Shown here piece by piece: positions 25,792 to 33,779 of a stretch of 64,000 nt of DNA. The notes below the pieces were generated by a model. The model did no database searches. It worked only from the letters and a program-made list of their open reading frames with translations, and was not told the DNA's origin. This DNA is from CAMFLJ01 sp965279255. GTDB lineage: Bacteria; Actinomycetota; Acidimicrobiia; Acidimicrobiales; Acidimicrobilacustridaceae. The position numbers and the translations under genes are program-made. Each line of letters opens with the position of its first letter. Positions within the stretch are counted from its first letter, which is position 1. Location of the stretch: NCBI GenBank assembly GCA_965279255.1, contig OZ257146.1, positions 2,852,001 through 2,916,000 on the forward strand, written 5' to 3'.

Positions 25792-26586
25792 TCAGCCGGC
25801 GAGGAAGGCGAGGATCTCGGGGAACGCCGCCGGGTCCTGGGCGAAGAAGGCGTGGCCGCCCTCGTAGACCCGGAAGTCGGCGTTCGGGATCTGCGAGGCG
25901 ATGGCCTCCCCGTTGGCCGGAGGGGCGATGCCGTCGTAGCGACCCGAGGCCACGAGCGTGGGGCAGGTGATGCGGGGCAGCCGGTCCCAGACGTCGTGGC
26001 CCCTACGGGCCTCCATCTGCTCGCGCTCGCCGCGGGCCCGCTCGCTGCCCGGCTCGGCGACGGTGCGGCTGGCCATGCCCTCCACCAGCATCCGGTCGAG
26101 GTCGTGGGTGGCCAGCCACTCCTCGTCGAAGCGGCTGTCGAGGAGCTTCATGGAGAGCGCCCGGGCCTCCGCGGGAGGGAGGTCGCGCAGCTCGTGGAGC
26201 GGGTACGAGGGGCCTCCGATGCCACCCGGCGAGGTGCAGTTGAGGGCCAGGCGCTCGATGCGGTCGGGCACGGTGACGGCCATCTCCTGGGCGACCATGC
26301 CGCCGAAGCTCGTGCCGACCACCAGGCAGGTGTCCCAGCCGAGGTGGTCGATGAGGGCGATGCCGTCGGCCGCGTAGTCGGCCATCGTGTACGGGCCAGG
26401 CGGCACCGAGGTCTTCCCGAGGCCGCGCTGGTCGTGGGCCGCGACGTGCAGGCTCCCGGCGTAGACGTCGACCATCACGCGGGTCTGCTCGAGGGTCGAC
26501 ATCGAGCCGTTGAAGAAGAGCAGGTTCGGGCCCTCGCCCGACTCCTCGTAGTAGACGTCGATCCCGTTGAGGTGTGCGGTCGGCAT
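25792..26586 (-). CDS. alpha/beta hydrolase
   Basis: 264 residues. Nucleophile elbow VVGTSFGGMVAQEMA, acid in ASGRYDGIAP and His in YEGGHAFFAQDP make a full Ser-Asp-His triad; oxyanion segment LLFFNGSMSTLE. Similar in layout to 3-oxoadipate enol-lactonase-like hydrolases. Third gene of a leftward set (VOC, 2OG dioxygenase, hydrolase), 52 bp behind the dioxygenase. Substrate unknown. Confidence 0.88.
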   Translation of the reverse strand: MPTAHLNGIDVYYEESGEGPNLLFFNGSMSTLEQTRVMVDVYAGSLHVAAHDQRGLGKTSVPPGPYTMADYAADGIALIDHLGWDTCLVVGTSFGGMVAQEMAVTVPDRIERLALNCTSPGGIGGPSYPLHELRDLPPAEARALSMKLLDSRFDEEWLATHDLDRMLVEGMASRTVAEPGSERARGEREQMEARRGHDVWDRLPRITCPTLVASGRYDGIAPPANGEAIASQIPNADFRVYEGGHAFFAQDPAAFPEILAFLAG

Positions 26587-26638
26587 GGCCGCGCACGCTA
26601 CCGACCCCGGAGGCAGCCTGCTCGGCTGACGAGCGCCG

Positions 26639-27637
26639 CTAGAGGGTGAGCGCCTCGAGCTTGCGCCAGAGGTAGTCGCCCGCGGTGATCGGCTCGGCCA
26701 ACACCGGCGGCGCGCCCGTGTCGCACTCGGGCAGGCACTCGATCACGGCGTCGTAGTTGGGGTGGTGGAAGAACGCCCACGAGGTGCGGTGGCGGTCGAG
26801 GGCGATCGGTGCCACCCGATGGCGGGTCGAGCGCCACCGCCGGTTCGACCACTCCGACAGGAGGTCGCCCACGTTCACCACGAAGGCGCCCGGGACGTGG
26901 GGCACGTCGACCCAGTCCGGACCCCCGCCGACCTCGTCACCCTCGTCGCCCAGCGCCACCTGGAGCCCGGGCGTGTCGTCGGCCAGCAGCACGGTGATGC
27001 TGCCGAAGTCGGTGTGCTGCCCGATGCGCATCTGGCCGGGCAGCGGCTCGAGGTCGGTGGGCGGGTAGTGGAGCGACCGCAGGGCGGTGATGTGGCGGTC
27101 GGTGCTGGCCACGAAGTGGTCGTCGGGCAGCCCGAGGGCCCGGGCGAACACGCTCATCACCAGGTCGGCCACGCCTTCGAGGGCCGCGTAGTACTCGGTC
27201 CACACCACCTCGAACTCCGGCGGAGCGGGAGGCCAGTCGTTGGCCTCGAAGTAGCGGCCGGCCGCCGGCGCCCGGTGGTACTCGTCGTCGGGCCGGCCGA
27301 TCGGGCCGACGGTGAAGGCCTCGAACAGGTCCGGCGGCGCCGCCTCCGAGCCGTACGACCGGCTCAGCGACTCGTTGCCCATGGGCTGGTAGCCCCGGTT
27401 CGGGTGCCGCGTGGGCGAGATCGACGCCGCCTTCTCCTCCGCCGGCAGGGCGAAGAACGCGGCCGTGACGGCCTGCAGCCGATCGACCAGCTCGGGATCG
27501 ACGCCGTGCCCCACGATCGAGGCGAAGCCGACCTCCCGGTAGGCGGTGTCGAGCTCGGCGGCGACGGCGTCCTTCTCCGCGGGGCCACCCGTGCGGAACG
27601 GTCCGAGGTCGACGACCGGGATGCCCGCAGCGCTCAC
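26639..27637 (-). CDS. 2-oxoglutarate/Fe(II)-dependent oxygenase (isopenicillin N synthase-like)
   Basis: 332 residues. N-terminal DIOX_N region (IPVVDLGPFRTGG, FASIVGHGVDPELVDRL) and the iron/2OG facial triad: His and Asp in RIGQHTDFGSITVLL, distal His in RWRSTRHRVAP, and Arg-x-Ser in RHRTSWAFFHHP. GTG start forms a GTGA overlap with the VOC gene. Reactions of this group are hydroxylation, desaturation or ring closure. A paralogue lies at 35575-36552. Confidence 0.9.
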   Translation of the reverse strand: MSAAGIPVVDLGPFRTGGPAEKDAVAAELDTAYREVGFASIVGHGVDPELVDRLQAVTAAFFALPAEEKAASISPTRHPNRGYQPMGNESLSRSYGSEAAPPDLFEAFTVGPIGRPDDEYHRAPAAGRYFEANDWPPAPPEFEVVWTEYYAALEGVADLVMSVFARALGLPDDHFVASTDRHITALRSLHYPPTDLEPLPGQMRIGQHTDFGSITVLLADDTPGLQVALGDEGDEVGGGPDWVDVPHVPGAFVVNVGDLLSEWSNRRWRSTRHRVAPIALDRHRTSWAFFHHPNYDAVIECLPECDTGAPPVLAEPITAGDYLWRKLEALTL

Positions 27638-28062
27638 CGCCCGTTCGCCTCCAACCAGAACGCCAGCGGCTCCTGGGTGTCGGAGACCCGGAAGGCGTTG
27701 CCCTCGGGGTCGAGGTACACGACCTGCCGGGCGTCGTAGTAGGTCGTGAACGGCCCCTTCAGCACCGTGGCGCCCAGGGCGGTGAACTGCTCGACGGAGG
27801 CGTCGACCGCCTCGGGGGTGCCGAGGTCGAAGGTGACGTGGTTGCCGGTGAGGCCACCGCGCCGGTCGCCCAGCTCCAACAGGTCGAAGGCCTCGTCGGC
27901 GTGGAAGCCGAGGGCCACTCCCCCGGCGGCGAGGGCGACGAAGATCGGGCTCTCGACCTCGGGCACCCGCTCGAACCCGAAGGCGGCGGAGTAGAAGTCG
28001 GCGAGGGCGACGTGGTCGTGGCACATGTGGCTGACGACCTGGGCGTACGGAGATGCGGCCAT
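27634..28062 (-). CDS. VOC family (glyoxalase/dioxygenase fold) protein
   Basis: 142 residues, two beta-alpha-beta-beta-beta units. CHDHVALADFYSAAFGFERV opens the first and DLGTPEAVDASVEQFTALG with VYLDPEGNAFRVSD the second. First gene of the leftward VOC-dioxygenase-hydrolase operon, overlapping the next start as GTGA. Its start lies 42 bp from a perfect palindrome (28105-28121) shared with another promoter in the window. Confidence 0.85.
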   Translation of the reverse strand: MAASPYAQVVSHMCHDHVALADFYSAAFGFERVPEVESPIFVALAAGGVALGFHADEAFDLLELGDRRGGLTGNHVTFDLGTPEAVDASVEQFTALGATVLKGPFTTYYDARQVVYLDPEGNAFRVSDTQEPLAFWLEANGR

Positions 28063-28104
28063 CGCCGCAGGGTACGGACGGCAGGTTTCGCCCGGGTTTC
28101 GCCG

Positions 28105-28121
28105 TTCAACAATCTGTTGAA
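28105..28121. promoter_or_regulatory. palindromic operator TTCAACA-N3-TGTTGAA (site 1)
   Basis: Perfect 7-bp arms around ATC in the 110-bp gap between the divergent VOC and DDN-like genes. The same word recurs at 33638-33652 and, less well, at 56655-56669. Size fits a dimeric HTH repressor; the protein is not identified. Confidence 0.6.
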
Positions 28122-28172
28122 GGCGGCGGGACGGCTCCCCGCGGCCACCCGCCGGCGTGGGACCATGCACCC

Positions 28173-28604
28173 ATGAGTGACGAAACCAAGCCCGAACGCG
28201 ACTACTCGCTCTTCGGCGACGCGCACATCGAGAAGTACCGCGAGACCGACGGCGAGGTCGGCCACATCTGGAACGGCGCCCCGTGCCTGATCCTGACGAG
28301 CCACCGCAAGAACGGCGACATCCGCGAGGTCCCGCTGATCTACGGCCTGGCCGACGGCAACCCGGTCATCGTCGCCTCCAAGGGCGGCGCCCCCGACCAC
28401 CCGCTCTGGTACAAGGACCTGGTCCGCACGCCGCAGGCGAAGGTCCAGATCCTCGGCGAGGTCTTCGACGTCACCGCCCGCACCGCCGGCGACGACGAGA
28501 AGCCCGCCCTCTGGGCGACCATGACCGAGATCTGGCCCGACTACGACGAGTACCAGTCGCACACCGACCGCCCCATCCCCGTCGTGGTGCTCGAGCGCTC
28601 CTGA
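28173..28604 (+). CDS. nitroreductase/DDN-type deazaflavin (F420)-dependent oxidoreductase
   Basis: 143 residues of the actinobacterial DDN/split-barrel family. Key landmarks: LILTSHRKNGDIREVPLIYG, then VASKGGAPDHPLWYKDLVRT and VQILGEVFDVTART, matching the F420-binding pattern of this family. Divergent from the VOC operon and shares its palindromic operator. Probably reduces a quinone or other hydrophobic acceptor with F420H2 (family knowledge). Confidence 0.87.
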   Translation: MSDETKPERDYSLFGDAHIEKYRETDGEVGHIWNGAPCLILTSHRKNGDIREVPLIYGLADGNPVIVASKGGAPDHPLWYKDLVRTPQAKVQILGEVFDVTARTAGDDEKPALWATMTEIWPDYDEYQSHTDRPIPVVVLERS

Positions 28605-28609
28605 CCTCG

Positions 28610-29350
28610 ATGACCGGCCCGACCGCGGTGCCGGAACGACTGGCGGCGGCTGCGGCCCAGTGGGCGCAGACCGCCGCCGGCTTCGTTCCTCCTCTCCCGG
28701 TGGCGCCGGCCGTCGCCCCCTCGTGGGAGGCCCACGTGCTCTCCACGATCTGCGTCGAGCTGGTCCAGCCGCTGGCCGGCCTCGCCGGGCGGTGGGCCGG
28801 CGACCAGTCGACCAAGGTGCTCGGGCGGGTCGAGGTCAGGCTCCGCCACCTCGAGGCCATCGGGCCCAAGGTGGGCCGCGACCTCGGCCTGACCGGCCCG
28901 ATCGCCGAGACCCGCACCCTGCTCACCGACCTCGAGGTGAAGAGCATCGCGCCCAAGCGCGAGGGCGGGGCGCCGGGGGCCTACTTCGAGGTCACCGTCG
29001 ACCGCGACGAGGCCCAGGTGGGCCGCCGTGCGCTGCTCTCGCTCGCCGAGGCGCTCGGCCACGGCGCCGCCACCACCAACCGGAGGGCCGGCTCGGCCGA
29101 GTACCGGTTCCGTGACGGCCCGGCGGTGCTCGCCTTCTGGTCGATGAAGGTCGAGACGTGCTCGCCCGGGGTCACCCAGAAGCTGGCGTTGCGCCTGGCC
29201 CGCCGCAGCCCTGGCCACGCCATCGCCGACGCCACCCGTGAGCTGCTCGAGCGGTTGCAGGCCGAGCCGGCCGACCTGGCCTCGACCGAGCGGCATCGCG
29301 ACCTGGTGGCGCTCTGCGAGCGGTCGCTGGCCGACCTCGCTCGAGCCTGA
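28610..29350 (+). CDS. hypothetical protein
   Basis: 246 residues that I cannot assign. Helical N-terminus, LEVKSIAPKREGGAPGAYFE in the middle, Arg-rich segments and a C-terminal helix ending ERHRDLVALCERSLADLARA. No signal peptide, membrane helix or Cys pattern. ATG at 28610 lies 5 bp after the DDN-like gene's stop and the codon use is like its neighbours, so it is a real gene and probably translated from the same message. Confidence 0.68.
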   Translation: MTGPTAVPERLAAAAAQWAQTAAGFVPPLPVAPAVAPSWEAHVLSTICVELVQPLAGLAGRWAGDQSTKVLGRVEVRLRHLEAIGPKVGRDLGLTGPIAETRTLLTDLEVKSIAPKREGGAPGAYFEVTVDRDEAQVGRRALLSLAEALGHGAATTNRRAGSAEYRFRDGPAVLAFWSMKVETCSPGVTQKLALRLARRSPGHAIADATRELLERLQAEPADLASTERHRDLVALCERSLADLARA

Positions 29351-29363
29351 TCCCGAGCCGTCG

Positions 29364-30170
29364 CTACATCGGCGCCCAGTCGGGGTCGCGCTTCTCGCGG
29401 AAGGCCCTGCCCGCCTCGGACATGTTGCCGGTGAAGGTGCCGAGCACCTGGGTGCGGTTCTCGAGCTCCATGGCGGCCCGCAGGCTGGGGGCGTCGAAGT
29501 TCGCCCACATCCCGAGCTTGGTCATGATCACGCCGAACTCGCTGTTGGCGGTGATGCCGGCGGCCAGCTCGAGGGCGGCATCGAGCAGCGCCTCCCGCTC
29601 GACCACCTTGTTGATCAGGCCGATGCGCAGGGCCTCCTCGGCGGGCACGCGCCGGCCGGTGAGCATCAGCTCGGCGGCCATCGTGGGCCCGACGATGCGG
29701 GGCAGCCAGTAGCTCGTGCCCACGTCGCACGACGAGAGCCCGACCCGGATGAAGTGCGACGCGAAGTAGGCGTCCGGGCTGGCGATGCGCATGTCGCAGG
29801 CCAGCGAGAGGGCGATGCCGCCGCCGACGGCGCCACCGTGCACCGCGGCGATCACCGGCGGCCGGGCCTCGTGGACGGCCAGCATCAGCTCGGCGATGTG
29901 CTCCTGGTACTCGTGGATGAAGCCCACCGGTCCGCGGCCCCTGGCCCGATCCGGGGTGTCGTCGTCGCCGCCCATGTTGGCGCCGGCGCAGAAGCCCCGG
30001 CCCCGCGCCGCGAGGATGACGACCCGCGCCTGGCGGTCGTCCCTGAGGCCGAGGAACACGTCCTTCAGCTCGGTGATCATCCGGGAGCTCAGTGCGTTGT
30101 AGCGCTCCGGGTCGTTCAGCTCGACGAGGAGCACGTCCTCGGCCGGCCTGCTCGTCTCCACCAGTGCCAT
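29364..30170 (-). CDS. enoyl-CoA hydratase/isomerase family protein
   Basis: Crotonase, 268 residues. LNDPERYNALSSRMITEL, oxyanion segments ARGRGFCAGANMGGDD and AVHGGAVGGGIALSLACDM, then IRVGLSSCDVGTSYWLPRIVG. The second catalytic Glu is replaced here too (SSCDVG), with an Asp nearby as in dienoyl-CoA isomerases, whose activity relies on Asp. Dienoyl-CoA or related isomerase is thus a reasonable guess. ATG at 30170; the frame continues upstream only across two stem-loops and another gene. Confidence 0.87.
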   Translation of the reverse strand: MALVETSRPAEDVLLVELNDPERYNALSSRMITELKDVFLGLRDDRQARVVILAARGRGFCAGANMGGDDDTPDRARGRGPVGFIHEYQEHIAELMLAVHEARPPVIAAVHGGAVGGGIALSLACDMRIASPDAYFASHFIRVGLSSCDVGTSYWLPRIVGPTMAAELMLTGRRVPAEEALRIGLINKVVEREALLDAALELAAGITANSEFGVIMTKLGMWANFDAPSLRAAMELENRTQVLGTFTGNMSEAGRAFREKRDPDWAPM

Positions 30171-30257
30171 GTCGGTCCCCCTCGGCTGCGGTCCGGCGTC
30201 ACCCTGCCACAGCCGACCAGCCCGGTTCCCTCCGCCTGAGACCCCCACCCACGCGCA

Positions 30258-30301
30258 CGTGGCTCGTTTCGACACCCTCCAGCGGGCTCGGTCGAGCCAC
30301 G
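30258..30301. repeat. stem-loop A (GTGGCTC family)
   Basis: CGTGGCTCG (30258-30266) pairs with CGAGCCACG (30293-30301). Its first 26 nt after the leading C are repeated exactly in stem-loop B, 64 bp away, so A and B are a tandem duplication. Confidence 0.65.
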
Positions 30302-30321
30302 CCACGTCGTCCGGGGTGGCT

Positions 30322-30365
30322 CGTGGCTCGTTTCGACACCCTCCAGCGTGCCGAAACGAGCCACG
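30322..30365. terminator. stem-loop B (GTGGCTC family)
   Basis: CGTGGCTCGTTTCG (30322-30335) pairs perfectly with CGAAACGAGCCACG (30352-30365) over 14 bp around a 16-nt loop containing CCCTCCAGCG. It begins 16 bp beyond the stop codon of the leftward alpha/beta hydrolase. Confidence 0.7.
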
Positions 30366-30381
30366 TGGGAGAGCGGGCGGG

Positions 30382-31212
30382 TCAGGCGAGGAAGGCGAGG
30401 ACGGCGTCGGCGAAGAGGACGGGCTGGTCGACGGGCACGAGGTGGCCGCTCGGCCCGATCTCCACCAGCGCCGCGCCCAGCGCGTCGGCCTCGGCGACGG
30501 CCAGGTCCTCGGAGAGCACGAAGCTGTTCTCGGCCCGCACCAGCAGGGCCGGGCACGTGACGCCCCGGACGGCCGCCCAATGGTCCTCGGCCCGGAACGG
30601 CCACTCGCCCAGGAAGTAGGGGTCGTGGCAGCGCTCGAGGCCGGCGGCACCCGGGCGCACGCTGCCCGAGGCCAGCACCGCGATCTGGTCGGCCGGGGCG
30701 TGGGCGTTGGCGGCTGCCTCGAAGGCGATGACCTCGTCGAGGGTGGTGAACGACCCGGGCCGGGGCGGCACGTCGTCGACGGCCTGGCCGAACACCGGCG
30801 GCACGTCGACCATGACGAGGCGGTGGACGAGGTCGGGGCGAGAGGCCGCCAGGGTGGCGCCCACCAGGCCGCCCCACGAGAGGCCCACGAGGTCGACCGA
30901 CCCGAGGCCGAGCTCCTCGATGGCGGAGGCGACGTCGGCGGCCATGGAGGCGGTCGAGTAGTCGCCGTCGGGTGCCCACGAGCTCCCGCCGTGGCCCCGC
31001 ATGTCGACGGCGTGCACCGGCGCCCGCACGGCGAGCAGGGGCGCGGCGCCGTTCCAGGCCCAGGCCTGGCCGCAGACGCCGTGGAGGCACACGATCGGCC
31101 GGGCACCCTCGGGCCCGTCCGTGCCCGGCCCCTCCCACAGGAGGTGGTGGAGGCGCAGCCCACCGGCCGTGGTCCAGCCGTGGCTGACCTGCGGGGAGCG
31201 GACGACGGTCAT
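30382..31212 (-). CDS. alpha/beta hydrolase
   Basis: 276 residues. IVCLHGVCGQAWAWNG is the oxyanion region, VDLVGLSWGGLVGATLA the nucleophile elbow, and IGPSGHLVPVDQP holds the His; an acid in the LVRAENSF region is less certain. ATG at 31212 overlaps the amidohydrolase stop as ATGA, making this the third member of a coupled trio with the LLM monooxygenase. By analogy with pyrimidine and ureide degradation it may cleave a carbamate, amide or peroxide-type intermediate (inference). Confidence 0.87.
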   Translation of the reverse strand: MTVVRSPQVSHGWTTAGGLRLHHLLWEGPGTDGPEGARPIVCLHGVCGQAWAWNGAAPLLAVRAPVHAVDMRGHGGSSWAPDGDYSTASMAADVASAIEELGLGSVDLVGLSWGGLVGATLAASRPDLVHRLVMVDVPPVFGQAVDDVPPRPGSFTTLDEVIAFEAAANAHAPADQIAVLASGSVRPGAAGLERCHDPYFLGEWPFRAEDHWAAVRGVTCPALLVRAENSFVLSEDLAVAEADALGAALVEIGPSGHLVPVDQPVLFADAVLAFLA

Positions 31213-32480
31213 GGGGACTCCTCGGAGGGATCGTCGGACGGGGTGCCGACCTGTGGCAGGAGAGATCGTCGCACCACGGTGCGGGCCACCACCCGGCCGG
31301 CGTGGACGACCGTGCGGGTCTGACCGGCGCGGGCGATGGCGTCGACGAGGTCGGTGCCCTCGACGCAGAGCAGCTCGGCGGCCGCCCCCACCACCGGCCC
31401 GGCCACGGGCAGCGCCATGGCCACCCGGCCGGCGGCGCCGACCGCGTGCCACGCCTCGGCCGGCGTGAGGTGGCCGGCCATCACCATCAGCGCCGCGGTC
31501 TCCAACGGGTCGGCCCGGCCGACCGCGTTGAAGGCGTCGCGGACGTTGTCGCCGCCGGCGGCGACGTTGGCGCCGGCGGCCCGCAGGGTGCGCGTCGCCG
31601 TGAGGCCGCGCGGGACCGAGGAGGTGAGGTCCCGTCCCTGCAGGTAGAGGTTCGTCTGGGGAAGGGCGATGACGGACACGCCAGCCGCGGCCACCGCGGC
31701 CGCGACCTCGGCCTGCTGGGCGTCGGGCTGCTGGCCGAGGCTGACGCAGTGCGAGGCCGTCGCACGCCCGATGCCCCACCCGAGCTCGGTGACGCGCGCG
31801 GCCAGGTGGCCGAGGCCGACCGCGGCCGGGTCGAGGGTCTCGTCGGTGTGGAGGTCGACGCCGGCACCGTGGCGCTCGGCGATGGCGAGGATGGCGTCGG
31901 TGGCGGCGGCGGGGTCGGGGTCGATGTGCGGCGCGCCGCCGGCGAGGTCGGCGCCCCGGCCGAGGGCCTCGTCGAGGATGCGTCGGTGCTCGGCCCCCGC
32001 GTCGCCGCTGAGCGGCGCGCTCACCAGCGCCACGATCTGCACGACCGCCAGCCCTTCACGAGCAGCGTCGTCGCGCAGCGCGACCATCGCCTCCAGCGGC
32101 GCCCACCCGGTGACCTCGTTCAGGTTCACGTGGGTGCGCACCGCGGTGGCCCCGGACAGGACGAGGTCCTCCAGCACCGGCCACGCGGTGGCGAGCACCT
32201 CGTCCGCCGAACGGTGGGCGAGGCCGGTGGCCCACGTGCGCACCGCGCTCATGAGGTCGGCGGCGGGGTTGGGCGCCACCGGCCAGGTTCCGGCCTTGTC
32301 GAGGTGGGCGTGGGGCTCCACGGGTGCGTCGAGCACGACCAGGCCGTGGCAGTCGACGACCTCCTCCCCCGGCGACGGTGTCAGCCCGGGCGCCACCTCG
32401 GTCACGGTGCCCGAGGTCGGGTCGACGCGCACGTCGGCCTGGGATCCATCGGCCAGATGGCCACCGACGAGGACCGTCAC
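31209..32480 (-). CDS. amidohydrolase, cytosine deaminase-like
   Basis: 423 residues. LDAPVEPHAHLDKAGTWPV is the metal motif in the HxHLDK form typical of cytosine deaminase-type enzymes; HIDPDPAAATDAIL and VDLHTDETLDPAAVGL provide further His and acid residues, ATASHCVSLGQQPD the next His, and VAAGGDNVRDAFNAVG the final Asp. GTG overlaps the LLM gene stop as GTGA. Deaminates or hydrolyses a C-N bond of a ring compound; exact substrate unknown. Confidence 0.88.
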   Translation of the reverse strand: MTVLVGGHLADGSQADVRVDPTSGTVTEVAPGLTPSPGEEVVDCHGLVVLDAPVEPHAHLDKAGTWPVAPNPAADLMSAVRTWATGLAHRSADEVLATAWPVLEDLVLSGATAVRTHVNLNEVTGWAPLEAMVALRDDAAREGLAVVQIVALVSAPLSGDAGAEHRRILDEALGRGADLAGGAPHIDPDPAAATDAILAIAERHGAGVDLHTDETLDPAAVGLGHLAARVTELGWGIGRATASHCVSLGQQPDAQQAEVAAAVAAAGVSVIALPQTNLYLQGRDLTSSVPRGLTATRTLRAAGANVAAGGDNVRDAFNAVGRADPLETAALMVMAGHLTPAEAWHAVGAAGRVAMALPVAGPVVGAAAELLCVEGTDLVDAIARAGQTRTVVHAGRVVARTVVRRSLLPQVGTPSDDPSEESP

Positions 32481-33634
32481 GGTACGAGCAGCGAGACGCC
32501 GACCCTCGGGAGGACCTCTTCGGCCAGCGCGTGCAGCTGCTCGTCGATCTGCTCGCGGCCGAGGCCGGGCAGCTCGGGGAACAGCACGAGGTGGTCGAGC
32601 TCGAGCAGGTCGATCCACCGACCGATGTGGTCGGCGACCTCCTCGTAGGACCCGATCGACCAGACACCGTCGGCCCGGGTCTGCTCGAGGGTGGGTCGGT
32701 AGTCGAAGGGGGCACCCTCGGCCATGAAGCGGAAGCGGCCGTAGGGCGAGAGGAACTTCACGTACTCATCGTGGCTCGGCCCGCCGACGCGCACCGCCTC
32801 GGCGGTCGTGGGCGCGGCGTGCACGATCATCTGGAGGCAGCGGCGCTCGCCTGGCCCGAGCGGGTCGCCGGCGGCGGCGCACTCCTCGGCGAAGGTGTCC
32901 CAGCGCTGCTTCTGGATCGAGGGGGCGGCGTTGGCGAACACCCCGGTGAACCCCTTGCGGGCCACGTAGGTGGAGGTGTTGGGCGAGGTCACCGGCTGGA
33001 AGACCGCGGGCACGCCGCCGAGCGGGCGCGGGACGAGCGACAGCGTGTCGACCACGTTGCCCCGATCAGGGATGCCCTCGGGCGGGAACGAGAAGTGCTT
33101 GCCGTGGAAGCTGAACCGCTCGTCGGCCCACGCCGCCAGGATCACCTCCATCGACTCCTCGAAGATCTCGCGGTTGAGGGCGTCGGCGTCGCGGCTCATG
33201 GCGTTGTCGCCGCTGGCCACCACCGCGCCGAGCGACTGGGCCTCACGCGGCACCGTGCCACGCCCGACGCCGAACACCATGCGGCCGCCGCTCAGCACGT
33301 CGGCCATGGCGAAGTCCTCGGCCAGGCGCAGCGGGTGCCACTGGGGCACCACGTTGAACATCTGCCCGAACCGCAGGCGCTCGGTGAGGCCGGCGAGGTG
33401 GAGGCCGAACAGCACGAGGTTGGGGGTGAGCTCGTAGCCCTCGTACTGGAAGTGGTGCTCGGTGAGCCACATCGTGTCGTAGCCGAGGGCGTCTGCGGTG
33501 CGGGCCCAGTGGCAGAGGTTGCCGTAGGCCTCGGCCACCTGCTCGTTGGTGACCCGGCGATCACGAGGGTCGGGCAGGCCGGCGCCGGGGTCGGACATCG
33601 GGGCGCTGCCGTAGAAGTCGAGGTCGATGCGCAT
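32477..33634 (-). CDS. LLM class flavin-dependent oxidoreductase
   Basis: 385 residues of the bacterial-luciferase-like TIM barrel. WLTEHHFQYEGYELTPN, VPQWHPLRLAEDFAMADVLSGGRMVFGVGRGTVP and PIQKQRWDT-type C-terminal helices follow the family pattern. First gene of the overlapping trio. The start codon is only 3 bp away from a palindrome (33638-33652), leaving little room for a ribosome site, so the transcript may be leaderless or the operator may overlap the initiation region. FMN monooxygenase versus F420 enzyme cannot be decided. Confidence 0.88.
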   Translation of the reverse strand: MRIDLDFYGSAPMSDPGAGLPDPRDRRVTNEQVAEAYGNLCHWARTADALGYDTMWLTEHHFQYEGYELTPNLVLFGLHLAGLTERLRFGQMFNVVPQWHPLRLAEDFAMADVLSGGRMVFGVGRGTVPREAQSLGAVVASGDNAMSRDADALNREIFEESMEVILAAWADERFSFHGKHFSFPPEGIPDRGNVVDTLSLVPRPLGGVPAVFQPVTSPNTSTYVARKGFTGVFANAAPSIQKQRWDTFAEECAAAGDPLGPGERRCLQMIVHAAPTTAEAVRVGGPSHDEYVKFLSPYGRFRFMAEGAPFDYRPTLEQTRADGVWSIGSYEEVADHIGRWIDLLELDHLVLFPELPGLGREQIDEQLHALAEEVLPRVGVSLLVP

Positions 33635-33637
33635 CGC

Positions 33638-33652
33638 TCAACAGTTTGTTGA
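33638..33652. promoter_or_regulatory. palindromic operator TCAACA-N3-TGTTGA (site 2)
   Basis: TCAACAGTTTGTTGA sits right in front of the LLM gene start. The flanks extend the dyad to CATCGC on both sides apart from one inserted base. Same core as site 1 (28105-28121). Confidence 0.6.
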
Positions 33653-33730
33653 AGCGATGTGTTCAGGGTGTGGCGCCAATGTCAACGCAACATGACAGAC
33701 AACTCGGCGCCGTCGCCGCCCGGACGCGGA

Positions 33731-33773
33731 GGTGGCTCGGACCGTCCCGATCACCGGAACGATCCGAGCCGCC
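33731..33773. terminator. stem-loop G (GTGGCTC family)
   Basis: GGTGGCTCGGACCGT (33731-33745) pairs with ACGATCCGAGCCGCC (33759-33773) at 13 of 15 positions. It begins 6 bp beyond the stop codon of the Rieske gene. Confidence 0.65.
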
Positions 33774-33779
33774 TTCGAC

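Noticed and set aside
26639..28024. Longer version of the 2OG dioxygenase starting at 28024
   Set aside because: The extension overlaps the VOC gene, has no domain, and the GTGA overlap gives a better start at 27637.
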